Below are positions 46,841 through 56,034 of a stretch of 64,000 bases of DNA, piece by piece (position 1 is the stretch's first letter; each line of letters opens with the position of its first letter). The position numbers and the translations under genes are program-made. The notes under the pieces are model-generated. The model saw only the letters and a list, made by a program, of their open reading frames with translations, searched no databases and was not told where the DNA came from. The stretch is from Plasmodiophora brassicae. Its lineage: Eukaryota; Endomyxa; Phytomyxea; Plasmodiophorida; Plasmodiophoridae. Location: contig JASFAU010000016.1 in assembly GCA_039704465.1 (NCBI GenBank), positions 1-64,000 of the forward strand, written 5' to 3'.

Positions 46841-47782
46841 TCAGTACTCGGGCAGCAGGACGTCGTCGTGCGCGACCGGGTGGCGCACGACGTCGTGGCC
46901 CAGGAACGGCTCGTCAAAGAACCCGCCGCCGTGTGCGTGCGCCACGTTGCCGTCGTGCGCGTCGTGGTGCACCGGGCCGTGCGGCTCCTCGTGCGCGTGG
47001 TGCGCGTGCGCGCCGTCGTGCACGCGATGGGCCTCGTCATGCGCGTGGTGCGTGTCATGATGTTCGTCGGGCACGTCGTGCTGCGCGTGGTGCGGCTCTT
47101 CGCGCACATAGTGCGGGTGGTGCGGCTCCTCGTGCACGTGGTGCGGCTCCGCGTGCGCGTGGTGCGGCTCCTCGTGCGCGTGGTGCGGCTCGTCGTGCGC
47201 GTAGTGCGGGTGGCCGTGAGCGCCATCGTGCTGGTCGCCGAGGCCATGAACGTGCGCCTCGCCGGTCACGACATGGTCGCCGTCGTGGGCGTGGCCGTGC
47301 ACGGCGTCATGATGCTCTGGCGCGTGGCCGTGCTCGACGCGGGCGTGCTCGGGCAGCGCGTCGTGGCCGTCGTCGCCGTGATGATGGTGGTACTCGGGGA
47401 CCTCGTGGTGGTGGTCGGCATGGTGGTCGGCTGCCTCGTGCGTGTTCGACGGCCCACGATGGCTGTACGGCAGCGTGTGCACGTCCAGGGCGTCGCCGAA
47501 CGGCACGTTGTTTCGCTCGGCCGGGCCGCGGTTCGCCACGTGTCGTACCTCGTGGTCGCGATCGTGAAGTCGGGCGACGTGCGGCGTGGGCTCGAGGTCG
47601 CTGGGCGTCTCGGCCACGTGATGGGCGCGATCATGGACGCGGTCGTCGTACTGCTCGTGGGCGATCTCGTGCGCGAGTCGCCGGCCGTCCTCATGGTCAT
47701 GGTGCGGGGCATGCCCGTCGTGGGCGGTCGCTGCGATCGTTACGATGGCGATGACGACGATGGCAACGACAATAGACTTCAT
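46841..47782 (-). CDS. Secreted His/Glu/Pro-rich protein 2, 313 aa
   Basis: A single-exon ORF from ATG 47782. The signal peptide MKSIVVAIVVIAIVTIAATA precedes a mature chain in which about a quarter of residues are His. The first 100 residues are mixed (DLEPTPHVARLHDRDHEVRH); the rest has imperfect tandem units of the type HHAHEEPHHAHAEPHHVHEE, so the DNA shows repeated GTGCGGCTCCTCGTGCGCGT on the plus strand. The C-terminus GGGFFDEPFLGHDVV is less biased. No Cys or recognised domain. Likely divalent-metal binding by composition. Same family by style as the genes at 42686, 51784 and 52970, but alignable only through low-complexity text. Confidence 0.82.
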   Translation of the reverse strand: MKSIVVAIVVIAIVTIAATAHDGHAPHHDHEDGRRLAHEIAHEQYDDRVHDRAHHVAETPSDLEPTPHVARLHDRDHEVRHVANRGPAERNNVPFGDALDVHTLPYSHRGPSNTHEAADHHADHHHEVPEYHHHHGDDGHDALPEHARVEHGHAPEHHDAVHGHAHDGDHVVTGEAHVHGLGDQHDGAHGHPHYAHDEPHHAHEEPHHAHAEPHHVHEEPHHPHYVREEPHHAQHDVPDEHHDTHHAHDEAHRVHDGAHAHHAHEEPHGPVHHDAHDGNVAHAHGGGFFDEPFLGHDVVRHPVAHDDVLLPEY

Positions 47783-48208
47783 CGTATCGATGATGGGCCA
47801 AAATAGAGAATGACCAGCAGAGTCGATATCTGCTGGCGTGGGCATGACCTCACACTGTATGGCCTGCCGACCGGCCTGCATGACTCAACTGGCAGAACCA
47901 CGCTGGACGAGTCGCCCGTCCTGCCGCGTGACACGGCACCCCCAGCGAGGTGACCGCACGCTGCCACTGTACCGTACAAGGGGGGCGGGCTCCCAGGGGA
48001 ACGAACTCGTCATGCGCACTGGCCCGTCGGACAGGATCGGCGGTGCTGGGCTTGGCGCCGACTCACAGGCGATAGTTGTCGCTCGCTGGCCGTTGCGATA
48101 AGCAAACATTGCCCATATGTTGGCAGGCGCGCTCACGCGCACACGTCGGAGGTCTGCCTGGCCACATGATGGCGTCGGCCGGATCGCGGGGCGCGGTCCA
48201 CTATACAG
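47783..48208. other. Intergenic between divergent secreted-protein genes
   Basis: 426 bp separating the His-rich gene 2 (minus) from the SnoaL-like gene (plus). No supported ORF. It is likely a shared bidirectional promoter region. Confidence 0.4.
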
Positions 48209-49180
48209 ATGGTACGCAGGATGTCGTCGTTGCGCTGGGTGCTGGCGTTGGCGCTGTTCGGGTGCGTCCTGGGCGTCAACGGGCTGCAGGGGACGAGCCT
48301 GGCGAACAGGGCCGCCGTACGTAAGCTGGTGGCGGCTTGCAACGACCACAACCTGAAGGCCATCATGGAGCTGTTCGACGACGAGGCGGAGGTGCACCCG
48401 CCGTGCTCGGCCGGGCAGTCCGCGTCGTGTACGCTGACGGGTCGCATGGCGATCCGGCGCGATCTGCACCTGATGATCCGGGCGTTCCCCGACGGGCACG
48501 ACATCATCGACTCCATCGTCTGCGACGGCAACACGTGCATGACGCTGGACCGCTTCTCCGCCACCCATCAGGGCGCGTTGGAATCGCTGCAGCCGTTCGG
48601 GAAACGCATCGACAACGTCCCCGTGATGCACGTTGTTCGGTTCGGCGACAACGGCCTGATCAAGGAGATGCGCATCGTCCTCGACTACGGCGGCATCCTG
48701 AGGGCGTTGTCGGCGACGACCGACCAGGACCGGTTCATGCAGCAGGCCTGGAAGATGGGCGAGGTCTGGAACGGCGTGCGCCCGGCCGAGGACCTCGCCG
48801 ACGTCCTCGCCGACGACTACGTTGGGTTGGTGCCGGCCGACCCGGGCCCGCGCAACACGCAGGAGACGCGCGACGACGTCATCGCCAAGATCAAGCTTTG
48901 GCGAAGCGCCTTCCCGGACCTGCAGACGACGTGCACGATGTCGCCGGGGTCGTCGCCCCGGGAGTTGATTGCCCGGTGGCACACGAAGGGCACGTTCCAG
49001 AACCCGCTGAAGGACGCGCAGCCGACCGGGCGCCCGGTCCACCTGGTCGGCGTCTCCGTCATCGAGTTCAACGCCGACGGCCTCGTCGCCAAGGGCCGCA
49101 CGATCTACGACACGCTCGACCTGCTCAGGCAGATGGGGGTCGTTCCGCAGAAGAAGGGCAAACTGGTTCGTGACCTGTAA
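48209..49180 (+). CDS. Secreted protein with two SnoaL/NTF2-like domains, 323 aa
   Basis: A single-exon ORF. Met at 48209 or 48221 precedes a signal peptide (SLRWVLALALFGCVLGVNG). Residues about 30-165 form one SnoaL-like cone-shaped domain: KLVAACNDHNLKAIMELFDD, then LTGRMAIRRDLHLMIRAFPD, then VVRFGDNGLIKEMRIVLDY. Residues about 170-320 form a second: DLADVLADDYVGLVPAD, RDDVIAKIKLWRSAFPDLQT, RWHTKGTFQNPL and VIEFNADGLVAKGRTIYD. SnoaL-like folds serve as ketosteroid-isomerase-like enzymes, polyketide cyclases or non-enzymatic binders. The function cannot be fixed here. Secretion and tandem duplication of the domain are the notable points. The partial ORF at 45154 is a relative. Confidence 0.85.
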   Translation: MVRRMSSLRWVLALALFGCVLGVNGLQGTSLANRAAVRKLVAACNDHNLKAIMELFDDEAEVHPPCSAGQSASCTLTGRMAIRRDLHLMIRAFPDGHDIIDSIVCDGNTCMTLDRFSATHQGALESLQPFGKRIDNVPVMHVVRFGDNGLIKEMRIVLDYGGILRALSATTDQDRFMQQAWKMGEVWNGVRPAEDLADVLADDYVGLVPADPGPRNTQETRDDVIAKIKLWRSAFPDLQTTCTMSPGSSPRELIARWHTKGTFQNPLKDAQPTGRPVHLVGVSVIEFNADGLVAKGRTIYDTLDLLRQMGVVPQKKGKLVRDL

Positions 49181-49274
49181 CGAATGGCACGCGAACGAAC
49201 GCACGTCGGGAGCAGCGTTAATACACGCTGCATGTGGCCCTATCTAGAAGGGATCTTGCGGGTACCGCCTGCCT

Positions 49275-50171
49275 ATGTCGGGCGACGATGGTGGCGGTGG
49301 TGGCCCCACCAGACCCGCTCAGTCGCTGCGCTCGTCCTGTAGGCAGGTGGCACTGGTCGGGCGCCGGCCAACGCTGCTAACGGGAAGCAGGGTTGGCGCC
49401 GCTCGTCGTCAGCATACCGTTCTGGCCGGAACCGGGCGAGTTCGCCCAGGCCTGCCAGGTATACGGATCACGTTTCTCGATCGGGACCATTCGCGAGCCG
49501 GACCGATGAGCGCCTGGTTGTAGATGCGGACACGTACGCCGCAAGGCGCGTTGCTCATGGCCCTGATTGCGTTCGCGACGTACGCCCGGAGCCCGTCCGT
49601 CGGCGTACAGATGCTCGCCGAGTGCCTGCACTCGTCGTTCATCAGCGGCGCGGGCAACGATCAAGGTGCATGCTTCTCGGTGCGCGTTTCGATCCTGTCG
49701 CTCAATGTTGCAATGTGCCATGCAGTACGGCTGCGGGCGGTCGACAAGTCGTTCCTGCAGGAGCGACTAGGTGGACGCCCGGAGCGTGCTGAGGCGTACC
49801 TGCGTCGCGCACCTGGCAGCGAGGAGGTCACACTCGAGGCGCGCCTGAGTGGGTTCTGCGCCGATCCCACCATGTTCATGTCGCTGTTCGAGGCCAGCGA
49901 CGACACGACGCCCGAGCAGCACCCGCGGCAGCTGGCGCCGGGTGCACCCACGCCGATCCTGCCCGCGCCCAAACCGGCCAGGTCGTATCCTAAACGGGCG
50001 CTGCACAAGCGCACAGCATCGTCGATCCAGCGGACGCTGGTGACCGCGGAATCGGTGTCGACGTTCTACGAACGCCACGTCCAGCTGCTGGTCTCGAGAA
50101 CGGACTGGATCAGCGACGACGACGCCCCCGTCTTCGTTGAGATGCGCCTGCAGCATGGTGACTGGGGGTGA
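49275..50171 (+). CDS. Unrecognised three-exon protein, 259 aa
   Basis: Exons 49275-49338, 49391-49458 and 49524-50171 join in frame across a 52-nt intron (GTAGGC...GCTAAC...AAGCAG) and a 65-nt intron (GTATAC...GTTGTAG). The first 22 residues are Gly-rich. Residues 22-130 are helical and hydrophobic (WLAPLVVSIPFWPEPGEFAQ, ALLMALIAFATYARSPSVGV), probably a folded alpha domain rather than transmembrane. A Pro-rich linker (QLAPGAPTPILPAPKPARS) precedes a C-terminal helix and an acidic end. No known family comes to mind. The consistent splice sites argue that it is real. It is convergent with RAD18. Confidence 0.65.
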
Positions 50172-50609
50172 TGCGGCGAACCGTGTCCAGGCAGCGCTCA
50201 TGACGATATGCTCGGTGCAGGCCGCTGGGCGCTTCTGAACTGGTACGCCCTCTTCTCCCACAGCATACCATCGCAGGAGGCGCTGTCGACAATGTGACCG
50301 AGGACGACGACCTGCGTTGGCCAGTAGAGCTGTGCCCGTCGCGTTTCCTCATCACTGCATAATACAGTGTCACGCCGAACGATTATGTATTCGGCGAACG
50401 TCGCTGGACGCTGTTGACCTGGCACGCGTCGTTCTCCGACAGCACGCCATTACGGGAAGCGCTGCCGTCGACAACGCCAGCAGGGACATTGGGCAATCGC
50501 CACTGCATGGTTCTCGTTTCAGGGTTGTAGAACGCCTTCCTGTCGTACTGTTCCAGCCAGACTGCACGGAACAGGGACGGTTAGAGCGCGTGCAACAGGC
50601 AACGTTAAA
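50172..50609. other. Convergent 3' spacer between the unknown gene and RAD18
   Basis: About 440 bp without a supported gene. Two imperfect direct copies (for example GGCGCTTCTGAACTGGTACGC near 50229 and CGCTGTTGACCTGGCACGCGT near 50410, each followed by a similar CAGCAC/AGCATACCAT stretch) suggest an old local duplication. Confidence 0.4.
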
Positions 50610-51529
50610 TCAGAACGCACCAACGCGCCAAGGCGGGGGCACGTTCGTCACCATCTCGGGGTCGTCCATGGCCGGCCGCTCAGGTACCTCCGTCGATGGC
50701 TGGCCGCCTTCCGATGATGCAGGAGGCTGTCGGTCCCGATACCGCTTCGCAGGCCGCTGTTGTTGCGCCTGGGCGATCAGGCGCTGGAACGGGTCCGCCT
50801 GCCCTGATCCGGGAACGACAACGTTATTCGCCCGGCGTGCATGATCGGAGGCAAGTGAACCTACTGGACCCGCGCAGCTTGGTCTGTGAGGCGGGCACGT
50901 CTTGGCTCAACGTAGGCCTGCTGTGGTCCTCTCGGTTGAACCGCTGGACCACTCTACTGACGGGGTCTGGAACGGCCTTGTCCTGGTTGGCCTCGTACGC
51001 CATCTCGTACTCTTCATAGCGTCGTACAAGCTCGGCCCGCGCGCCTTTGTCGCTCAGCCCATAGCGACGCAATCGCTCGCGAATCGTGCTGTCCTTCACC
51101 ATCGCCACTGCCAGCCGGGGCAGACGCTCCCTGGGCTGGGCCATGGACGGGCACCGCTGATTCTGCGGCAGCCGCGTCTGGTTACCTTCGCAGGTCAGCA
51201 CGGCGATCGCGTGCTCCAGCGCCCTACCCAGCGGGATCAGTTCCGTGCTGGCCTGTATAACTAGCCCCCCACGTACCGGTTGGGTATGATCTGCGACGGG
51301 TCGGCCTGTTCGCTACACACGGGGCAGGACTTCTTCGCCGACAGCCATCGTCGGATGCACATGGAACAATCTACGGGGCATCGGACAGCACGTGAACCGA
51401 CGCGCCCGCGTACTAACGGGCCCGGTTACAGGAATGGGAGCATGGCAGGATGACGGGTGTGCTCATCGCGCTGTAACAGATGGGACACTGCAGGGCCGCC
51501 GACAGCGGCGTGTCTTCGTCCAGCGGCAT
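50610..51529 (-). CDS. RAD18: RAD18 E3 ubiquitin ligase (RING and SAP)
   Basis: RAD18 with RAD6 mono-ubiquitylates PCNA at stalled forks to start translesion synthesis. Exon 1 (51529-51430) holds QCPICYSAMSTPVILPCSHS. A 59-nt intron (51429-51371) leads to exon 2 with YCSMCIRRWLSAKKSCPVC, completing a C3HC4 RING that matches the RAD18 RING. A very short 29-nt intron (51276-51248) joins to TELIPLGRALEHAIAVLTCE. The SAP domain follows: LAVAMVKDSTIRERLRRYGL, then ARAELVRRYEEYEMAYEA. A 61-nt intron (50864-50804) leads to the last exon, ending PPPWRVGAF and TGA at 50612-50610. No UBZ zinc finger is visible between RING and SAP; the protein is about 240 residues, shorter than animal and fungal RAD18 (about 490). 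Confidence 0.85.
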
Positions 51530-51783
51530 GGCGCGCGCCGTCTCGTCAACAACCCGGGTGCGACTGCGCGCGCCGCCTTCGCACTGAACCCAACCATAGG
51601 ACGTGTGTCCCGGCGCTATTTGTGGCCCGTCCTCCAACCTCCAGACGGGTACAAAGGTAGACGGGCGAACATTCGTATATAGACCTTTGATACGGTTCGA
51701 CGCATGGCACAGTACGTCGAGGGGCGCAGCAGGTGGCGAACAGGAACGGGATTGGGCACAGTGCAGCGGTCGGCGGCTGGGGA

Positions 51784-52316
51784 TCACCAGCCGTGGCCGT
51801 CTTCTTCGTCGTCGAACCCGTGCTCGTCGGACGCGTCCGAGTGAGCTTCGTCGTGGTGGTCGTCGCTGTGCGAGTGCGAGTGATGCTCGGTCATGTGGTT
51901 GATGGAGTGCGCCTGTGTTCATGCGGGGGGTCATCCCTGGCGCTGTGCACATCCGCGTCGCATTGGAACGTACATGGTTGTGCGAGTGCGAATCTGTGCC
52001 GGTCACGGTGGCTGATATCGTTGCCGTTGTCATCAGCTTCACCTTGTCCTTGCCAATCCCCTGTCGGGCGCGTGTCTCGTGTCACACCGTGCTCGGTCGT
52101 AGCGCATTCATGGCCAATATGGCTTACCTCTTTCCTGTGCTCGCCCTCGTCAAAGTGATGGTCGTCGCCGTCGGCATGCCATTCATGGTCGCTGAACAGA
52201 GCGTTGTCTTCAAGGTCGCCGTGGTGGCCATGGTGATCGCCGTAGGACACGGCACGGTCGACCGCGACCACGAATACAAATAATACCAGCGACATGGTCA
52301 AGGCCCTCGTCCGCAT
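51784..52316 (-). CDS. Secreted His/Asp-rich protein 3
   Basis: Three exons, 52316-52128, 52060-51974 and 51912-51784, join in phase 0 across introns of 67 nt (GTAAGC...CGACAG) and 61 nt (GTACGT...ACACAG). A signal peptide (MRTRALTMSLVLFVFVVAVD) precedes DHHGHHGDLEDNALFSDHEW with HADGDDHHFDEGEH. Exon 2 codes a Thr-rich linker (LMTTATISATVTGTDSHSHN), and exon 3 an acidic, His-rich tail ending DEHGFDDEEDGHGW. Met at 52295 is an alternative start. Composition again predicts metal binding. The Thr-rich linker resembles that of protein 4 (TTQTTATLSASMTASD), which suggests common descent of these two. Confidence 0.78.
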
Positions 52317-52969
52317 TATTGCGACCTGGCGATTCGCCCACCGATAGATATCTGGGTCCTGCACCACCAGGTATCACACCGCTTGCTGTGAAGTCCCGCC
52401 TGTGAATCACCCTATCCCTTCAGTGTGACTCAACAGGCGGGAACGCTGGAAGTGGTGTACCCTTCGAACGCACCCCTGCGTTTACCTATGCAGGGATCTA
52501 ATTCGGACGCGGGCACAACAACGACAAATTGGTGGGACTGAACGATGCTCAGTGAGCGAACCAGATGGCGTTGTTTCGGTCCAGTGTGCAACCATTGTGC
52601 AATCAATGTGCGCCATCACCGCGTTGTGCCCGCACGGGTGTGTGGCCATTCGATGATAGCGCGTTACCAGCCAGACCATTCTGTGGCAGCGCATTGCCAT
52701 CCCTTTGGATCAGGCGTGCTCGCGCTGCTAAACGACGTTGGCTGTCAGGGCGCCCGGGGCTGTTCTGTATGTGGTGGCGCTGAGCACGAACATGACGTCA
52801 CGGTGCGTCTGATTGGCGAATGGTCGCTGTCGGTGAGTCAACCCTGGAGACGAAGGGGGCGTCACGCCGACCATAACGTGACGAGATTCTCGTCGATTGC
52901 AACCGCCACGGTCGCCATTCGATATTTGATAACAGAACAACCACATCGCGTGTGGCAGCCCCCCTCGAT
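52317..52969. other. Divergent promoter region between His-rich genes 3 and 4
   Basis: About 650 bp with no supported gene. The two flanking genes are divergent and similar in build, so this could be a shared control region. No clear box was identified. Confidence 0.45.
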
Positions 52970-53533
52970 ATGAAGCTGTTCAGCGTTCATCAACAAACGA
53001 TCGTCATAGTGGTCGGCGCCATGCTACTCATGGCCGCTGCCACGATCAGGGCTGACGACCACCACGATCATCACGTAAGCGTACGTGCAATCGTCGACGA
53101 GTGCTGCTAACGGACAGGTGCCCATTAGGATGATCACGACCATCACCACGAGCACGACCACGTGGATCACCACGACCATCACGACGAGGAGGATCACGAC
53201 CACGACGATGAGCATTTGGACCATGCAGGCAAGGACAAGTCGACAACGCAGACGACGGCGACGTTGTCGGCGTCGATGACTGCCAGTGACCAGCACTCCG
53301 ACTCGCACTCGTTGGCGCACGAGGACACGTACGAGCACGAGGATGACCACCATGACGACCACGACAACGACCACCACCGGCATATGCAGGGTGAGGCGCA
53401 CGACGGGTTCGCCGGTGGCGAACACGATCTCGGACACGGCCACGGGCACGGCCACGGCCACCATGGCCACGACGACCACGAAGGCGCCGATCATCACGCT
53501 CATGAATTGCACCACGGCGACGTCGGCGGGTAG
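52970..53533 (+). CDS. Secreted His/Asp-rich protein 4
   Basis: Exon 1 (52970-53074) codes a signal peptide ending LLMAAATIRA and DDHHDHH. A 54-nt phase-0 intron (53075-53128, GTAAGC...CATTAG) joins to exon 2 (53129-53533), for 169 residues. The mature chain is DHDHHHEHDHVDHHDHHDEE-like text, a Thr/Ser linker (STTQTTATLSASMTASD), then HEDTYEHEDDHHDDHDNDHH, an ordered-looking MQGEAHDGFAGGEHDLGHGH, and a His-rich end. It has no Cys in the mature part. The domain order (His-rich, Thr-rich, His-rich) parallels protein 3, transcribed divergently 654 bp away, as expected for an inverted tandem duplication. Confidence 0.82.
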
Positions 53534-53734
53534 GCTCCACGACCACATTCAGCAATGCGCCACCGTTGTCTGACCACATGCCCACAGTGACCTGTTCCCC
53601 TGGATTCTGGGCTGATCATACCGACAATGCGATCCCCAATAAAATGAAGACGAACCACCACCTAACGTCACACCACAGAGGCTTGGGGGTTCGGAGTACA
53701 ATTCGTGCTTAGGGCTTGATATCCTGACAGTATG

Positions 53735-54163
53735 CGAGGGGTTCACGTACGACTGGAAACCGCCACCGGCGTGATGGGTTCGCACGACCACGCGCTGATC
53801 GACGTCACGTTCGTGCCGGGCCTGGACCTGCGACAGACGCTGCGGTGCGTGCCGGACGACAACGATGCGGGTGCGGTGCTGGTGCAGGTCACGGGTTCGA
53901 CGGTCGAGGCACCCGCAGACGCCACCGTCGACCTGGCGTTCGACGCCGCCGTACGTGGGTCGCAGACCGTGCAGGTGCCGATCACGAACACGTCGACATG
54001 GCAGCTGCACCCGGTGATCAGCGACGGGCGTGGTCCGCCCCCGACCTGGAGGTGCCCGCCGGTGGCGCCGCTGACCAAGGCCACCAACCTGCACCGAGGG
54101 ACGCGCTCCATGGCGCTGCCGACCGGGTCGGCCCTGTTCTACCGGCTGCAGGGTCGGACGCAG
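53735..54163 (+). pseudogene. Broken partial duplicate of HYDIN
   Basis: The reading matches the HYDIN segment encoded at about 16800-16330 on the minus strand: HDHALIDVTF, GLDLRQTLRCVPDDNDAGAV, LAFDAAVRGSQTVQVPITNT and GSALFYRLQGRTQA. Small in-frame losses (a Ala-Pro-Asp, a Ser-Val) and a frameshift after ISDG separate it from the intact gene. It covers roughly one ASH domain, begins and ends abruptly, and lies 37 kb away in the opposite orientation. It is clearly a non-functional duplicate. Confidence 0.9.
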
Positions 54164-54386
54164 GCAGTACCCTGTGGTGCTCCAATTGACGATGACCGCT
54201 GTCAAACTGGCCCAGTACGGGGGTGCTTCGCAGGTACAAGCGTTGTGAGCTGGGGTTCTCTTGGAGTAAAGCTATTGCACGTATTCCAAGAGAACTCCAG
54301 GTCACAACGCTTGTACCTGCGAAGCAACTCCGTACTGGGCCAGTTTGACAGCGGTCATCGTCAATTGGAGCACCGCAGGGTACTGT
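54164..54386. repeat. Snap-back palindrome, arms about 101 bp, loop about 19 nt
   Basis: 54164-54264 (CAGTACCCTGTGGTGCTCCA... to ...TCTCTTGGA) is the near-perfect reverse complement of 54284-54386, with only a handful of mismatches. The right arm is the 3' end of the minus-strand gene at 54302-54875, so the left arm is an inverted duplicate of that gene's end, fused to the HYDIN fragment. A transcript across it would fold into a long hairpin. Confidence 0.88.
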
Positions 54387-54875
54387 GGCCTACTCTCGTT
54401 AAATATGTAACGTTCAACCACGTCCGGCTCAACCTTCATCGGCAACGGATTGCGAACCGTGAATATCTCCTGCTCCTTGCCCTCGAAGTATTGAAGGATT
54501 GATTTCGACTCCTCGTACTTTAGGACGTTGGATTTCATCGTCTGGTTGATGTAGAACTCCGGGTCCACGTTCTTCTGCGTATACGTGACGACCAGAGAAC
54601 GACCGCTGGATTCGACGGCGTACTCGACGAGATGGTTCGCCACCATCGAAAGAAATGCGCTGGCCCGGGTACCCGACGTCCACCCATACGACCTCGAAAA
54701 GGCACAGGTTGGACTCGAAGCCACCCAGGCCCGTCCTCGTACGCTTTGAAGCAGGGAGATCATGAATGACGTCGTCGCCGTCCACTGGCGGCTTTGGGTG
54801 ACTGGACTTGCTGATGACAAGTGGGGTATCCGTACTACAGTCGCCTTCTGCTTCATCGTCGTCAGCACCCACCAT
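54302..54875 (-). CDS. Unrecognised gene or gene fragment, two exons
   Basis: Exon 1 from Met 54875 (MVGADDDEAEGD...) runs through KPPVDGDDVIHDLPASKRTR to GLGGFESNL. A possible 46-nt intron (GTGCCT...GGCCAG) joins to AFLSMVANHLVEYAVESSGR, TYTQKNVDPEFYINQTMKSN and YFEGKEQEIFTVRNPLPMKV, ending QYGVASQVQAL. It reads like a genuine globular protein but no family is recognised. Its last 28 codons lie in the palindrome's right arm, so the true C-terminus may have been lost when the inversion formed. Confidence 0.45.
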
Positions 54876-54899
54876 CCTATGCGCCGCAGCTAGAAACAA

Positions 54900-55750
54900 T
54901 CACATATTAGATCAATCACGGCCTGGACGGCAATATACACCAACCGTTATACTTGTAGCTCGCTTAGGGTACTCCCGAATCTTCCGGTTCAGGAGGTTGC
55001 TGTCACGGCGGTCGAATTGAGGATCGTGCTGTTTACCGCGGCCCCGGTGACCTTGGAGCCGTCTAGTCCGTCGCCGAGGTCCACAAGGATTCGGGGCAAT
55101 GCCTGGTCATGATAGGCTGTCCACGCCGATGCCAAGTTGTTGCTGCGACGTCTCTGCGTCATGTTGAACGGCCAGCAACCACGTATAGCGATGCCCACTC
55201 CAGCACTACATTGGCCGATCGGCGGCGATCGCCCATTCCGCTTCCCGAGCCGCACGACATGGATTACGGACCCCCTGCGAGACGTGCCGGGTGGTGCGTG
55301 AGCGTCATCCGCGACCACCCAGGCCCCGAAGAGCGCCCCGTCGACCGTCGCCCACGGTTACCCAACGGTTGACCTCCCTTGTTCGTCAACGATTGGCCTG
55401 CGAACCGGTGCCGTCGAGAATGACATGTCTCGGCGGCAGCAATGGCGTTGCCAGATTCAAAGTCGACGGCGACTTCAGGGTTGCCCTGACGCTCCGATTA
55501 CGGATGTATCCGGCGCCGTTAGTTCCGTTGTCCCGGTATGGGATGGACCTGTGTGGGACTGAGGCTGCTATGTGTGCACAGTGCCGTGCATTGGTACGTC
55601 GACAGTGTGGATGTCGGCGGCAAAGTGGCCGACAGGCACCTCCAGAGGACGTGGACGCGCATACCCGATACTTCGGCAAGAACCAGTATCAGCTGGCCGC
55701 GGGCCGTCATGAGCTCAAGGTGTCAAGAAACTAGTCGAGATTGATGGATT
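54900..55750. other. No gene recognised
   Basis: Mixed-composition DNA with short ORFs only, within a region otherwise made of gene and transposon fragments. Confidence 0.4.
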
Positions 55751-55754
55751 CGTC

Positions 55755-55998
55755 ACGTTAGCTGAGTGCGACGTACGAGATGACGACCCTGAAGGGGAAG
55801 AAACTTCCGTCGATGGGATTTGGCAATATATCTGCCCAGCGGGACGTTGAACGGCGCGTACCGAGGCATCCCACCCAATCGAGTCAATTGCCGCTGCACG
55901 CTCCTCCTCGCCTCGGACGAACTGATCAGGCGGACGGTCTTGGTCGCCTTCAGATACTGAAGAACGCGCCTCGCTGCCCGCCAGTGTGTAATGCCGGG
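55755..55998 (-). mobile_element. Ty1/copia retrotransposon remnant (RNase H region)
   Basis: On the minus strand one frame reads PGITHWRAARRVLQYLKATK, the conserved HWxAxxRVLxYLKGT block that precedes RNase H in copia elements. After a frame change it reads DWVGCLGTRRSTSRWADI, matching the RNase H start DWAGCxxxRRSTSG. The fragment is about 240 bp with at least one frameshift, so it is a dead scrap. No LTR or other pol domain was seen beside it. Confidence 0.8.
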
Positions 55999-55999
55999 G

Positions 56000-56025
56000 T
56001 CGACCTGTCGCACCTGATGACCATG
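56000..56025 (+). pseudogene. 26-bp HYDIN scrap at the copia junction
   Basis: TCGACCTGTCGCACCTGATG followed by ACCATG is identical to the end of a HYDIN exon (minus strand near 25634-25659, reading IDLSHLMTMQ). The downstream bases remain partly similar. It abuts the copia fragment directly. Confidence 0.65.
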
Positions 56026-56034
56026 TAGGTGTCC

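Noticed and set aside
46834..47754. Arg/Ala-rich plus-strand ORF of 306 codons
   Set aside because: Antisense of the His-rich gene 2; no signal peptide or motif.
49661..50014. Minus-strand ORF opposite the three-exon gene
   Set aside because: The plus-strand gene has two consistent introns and a continuous frame; the minus ORF has no motif.
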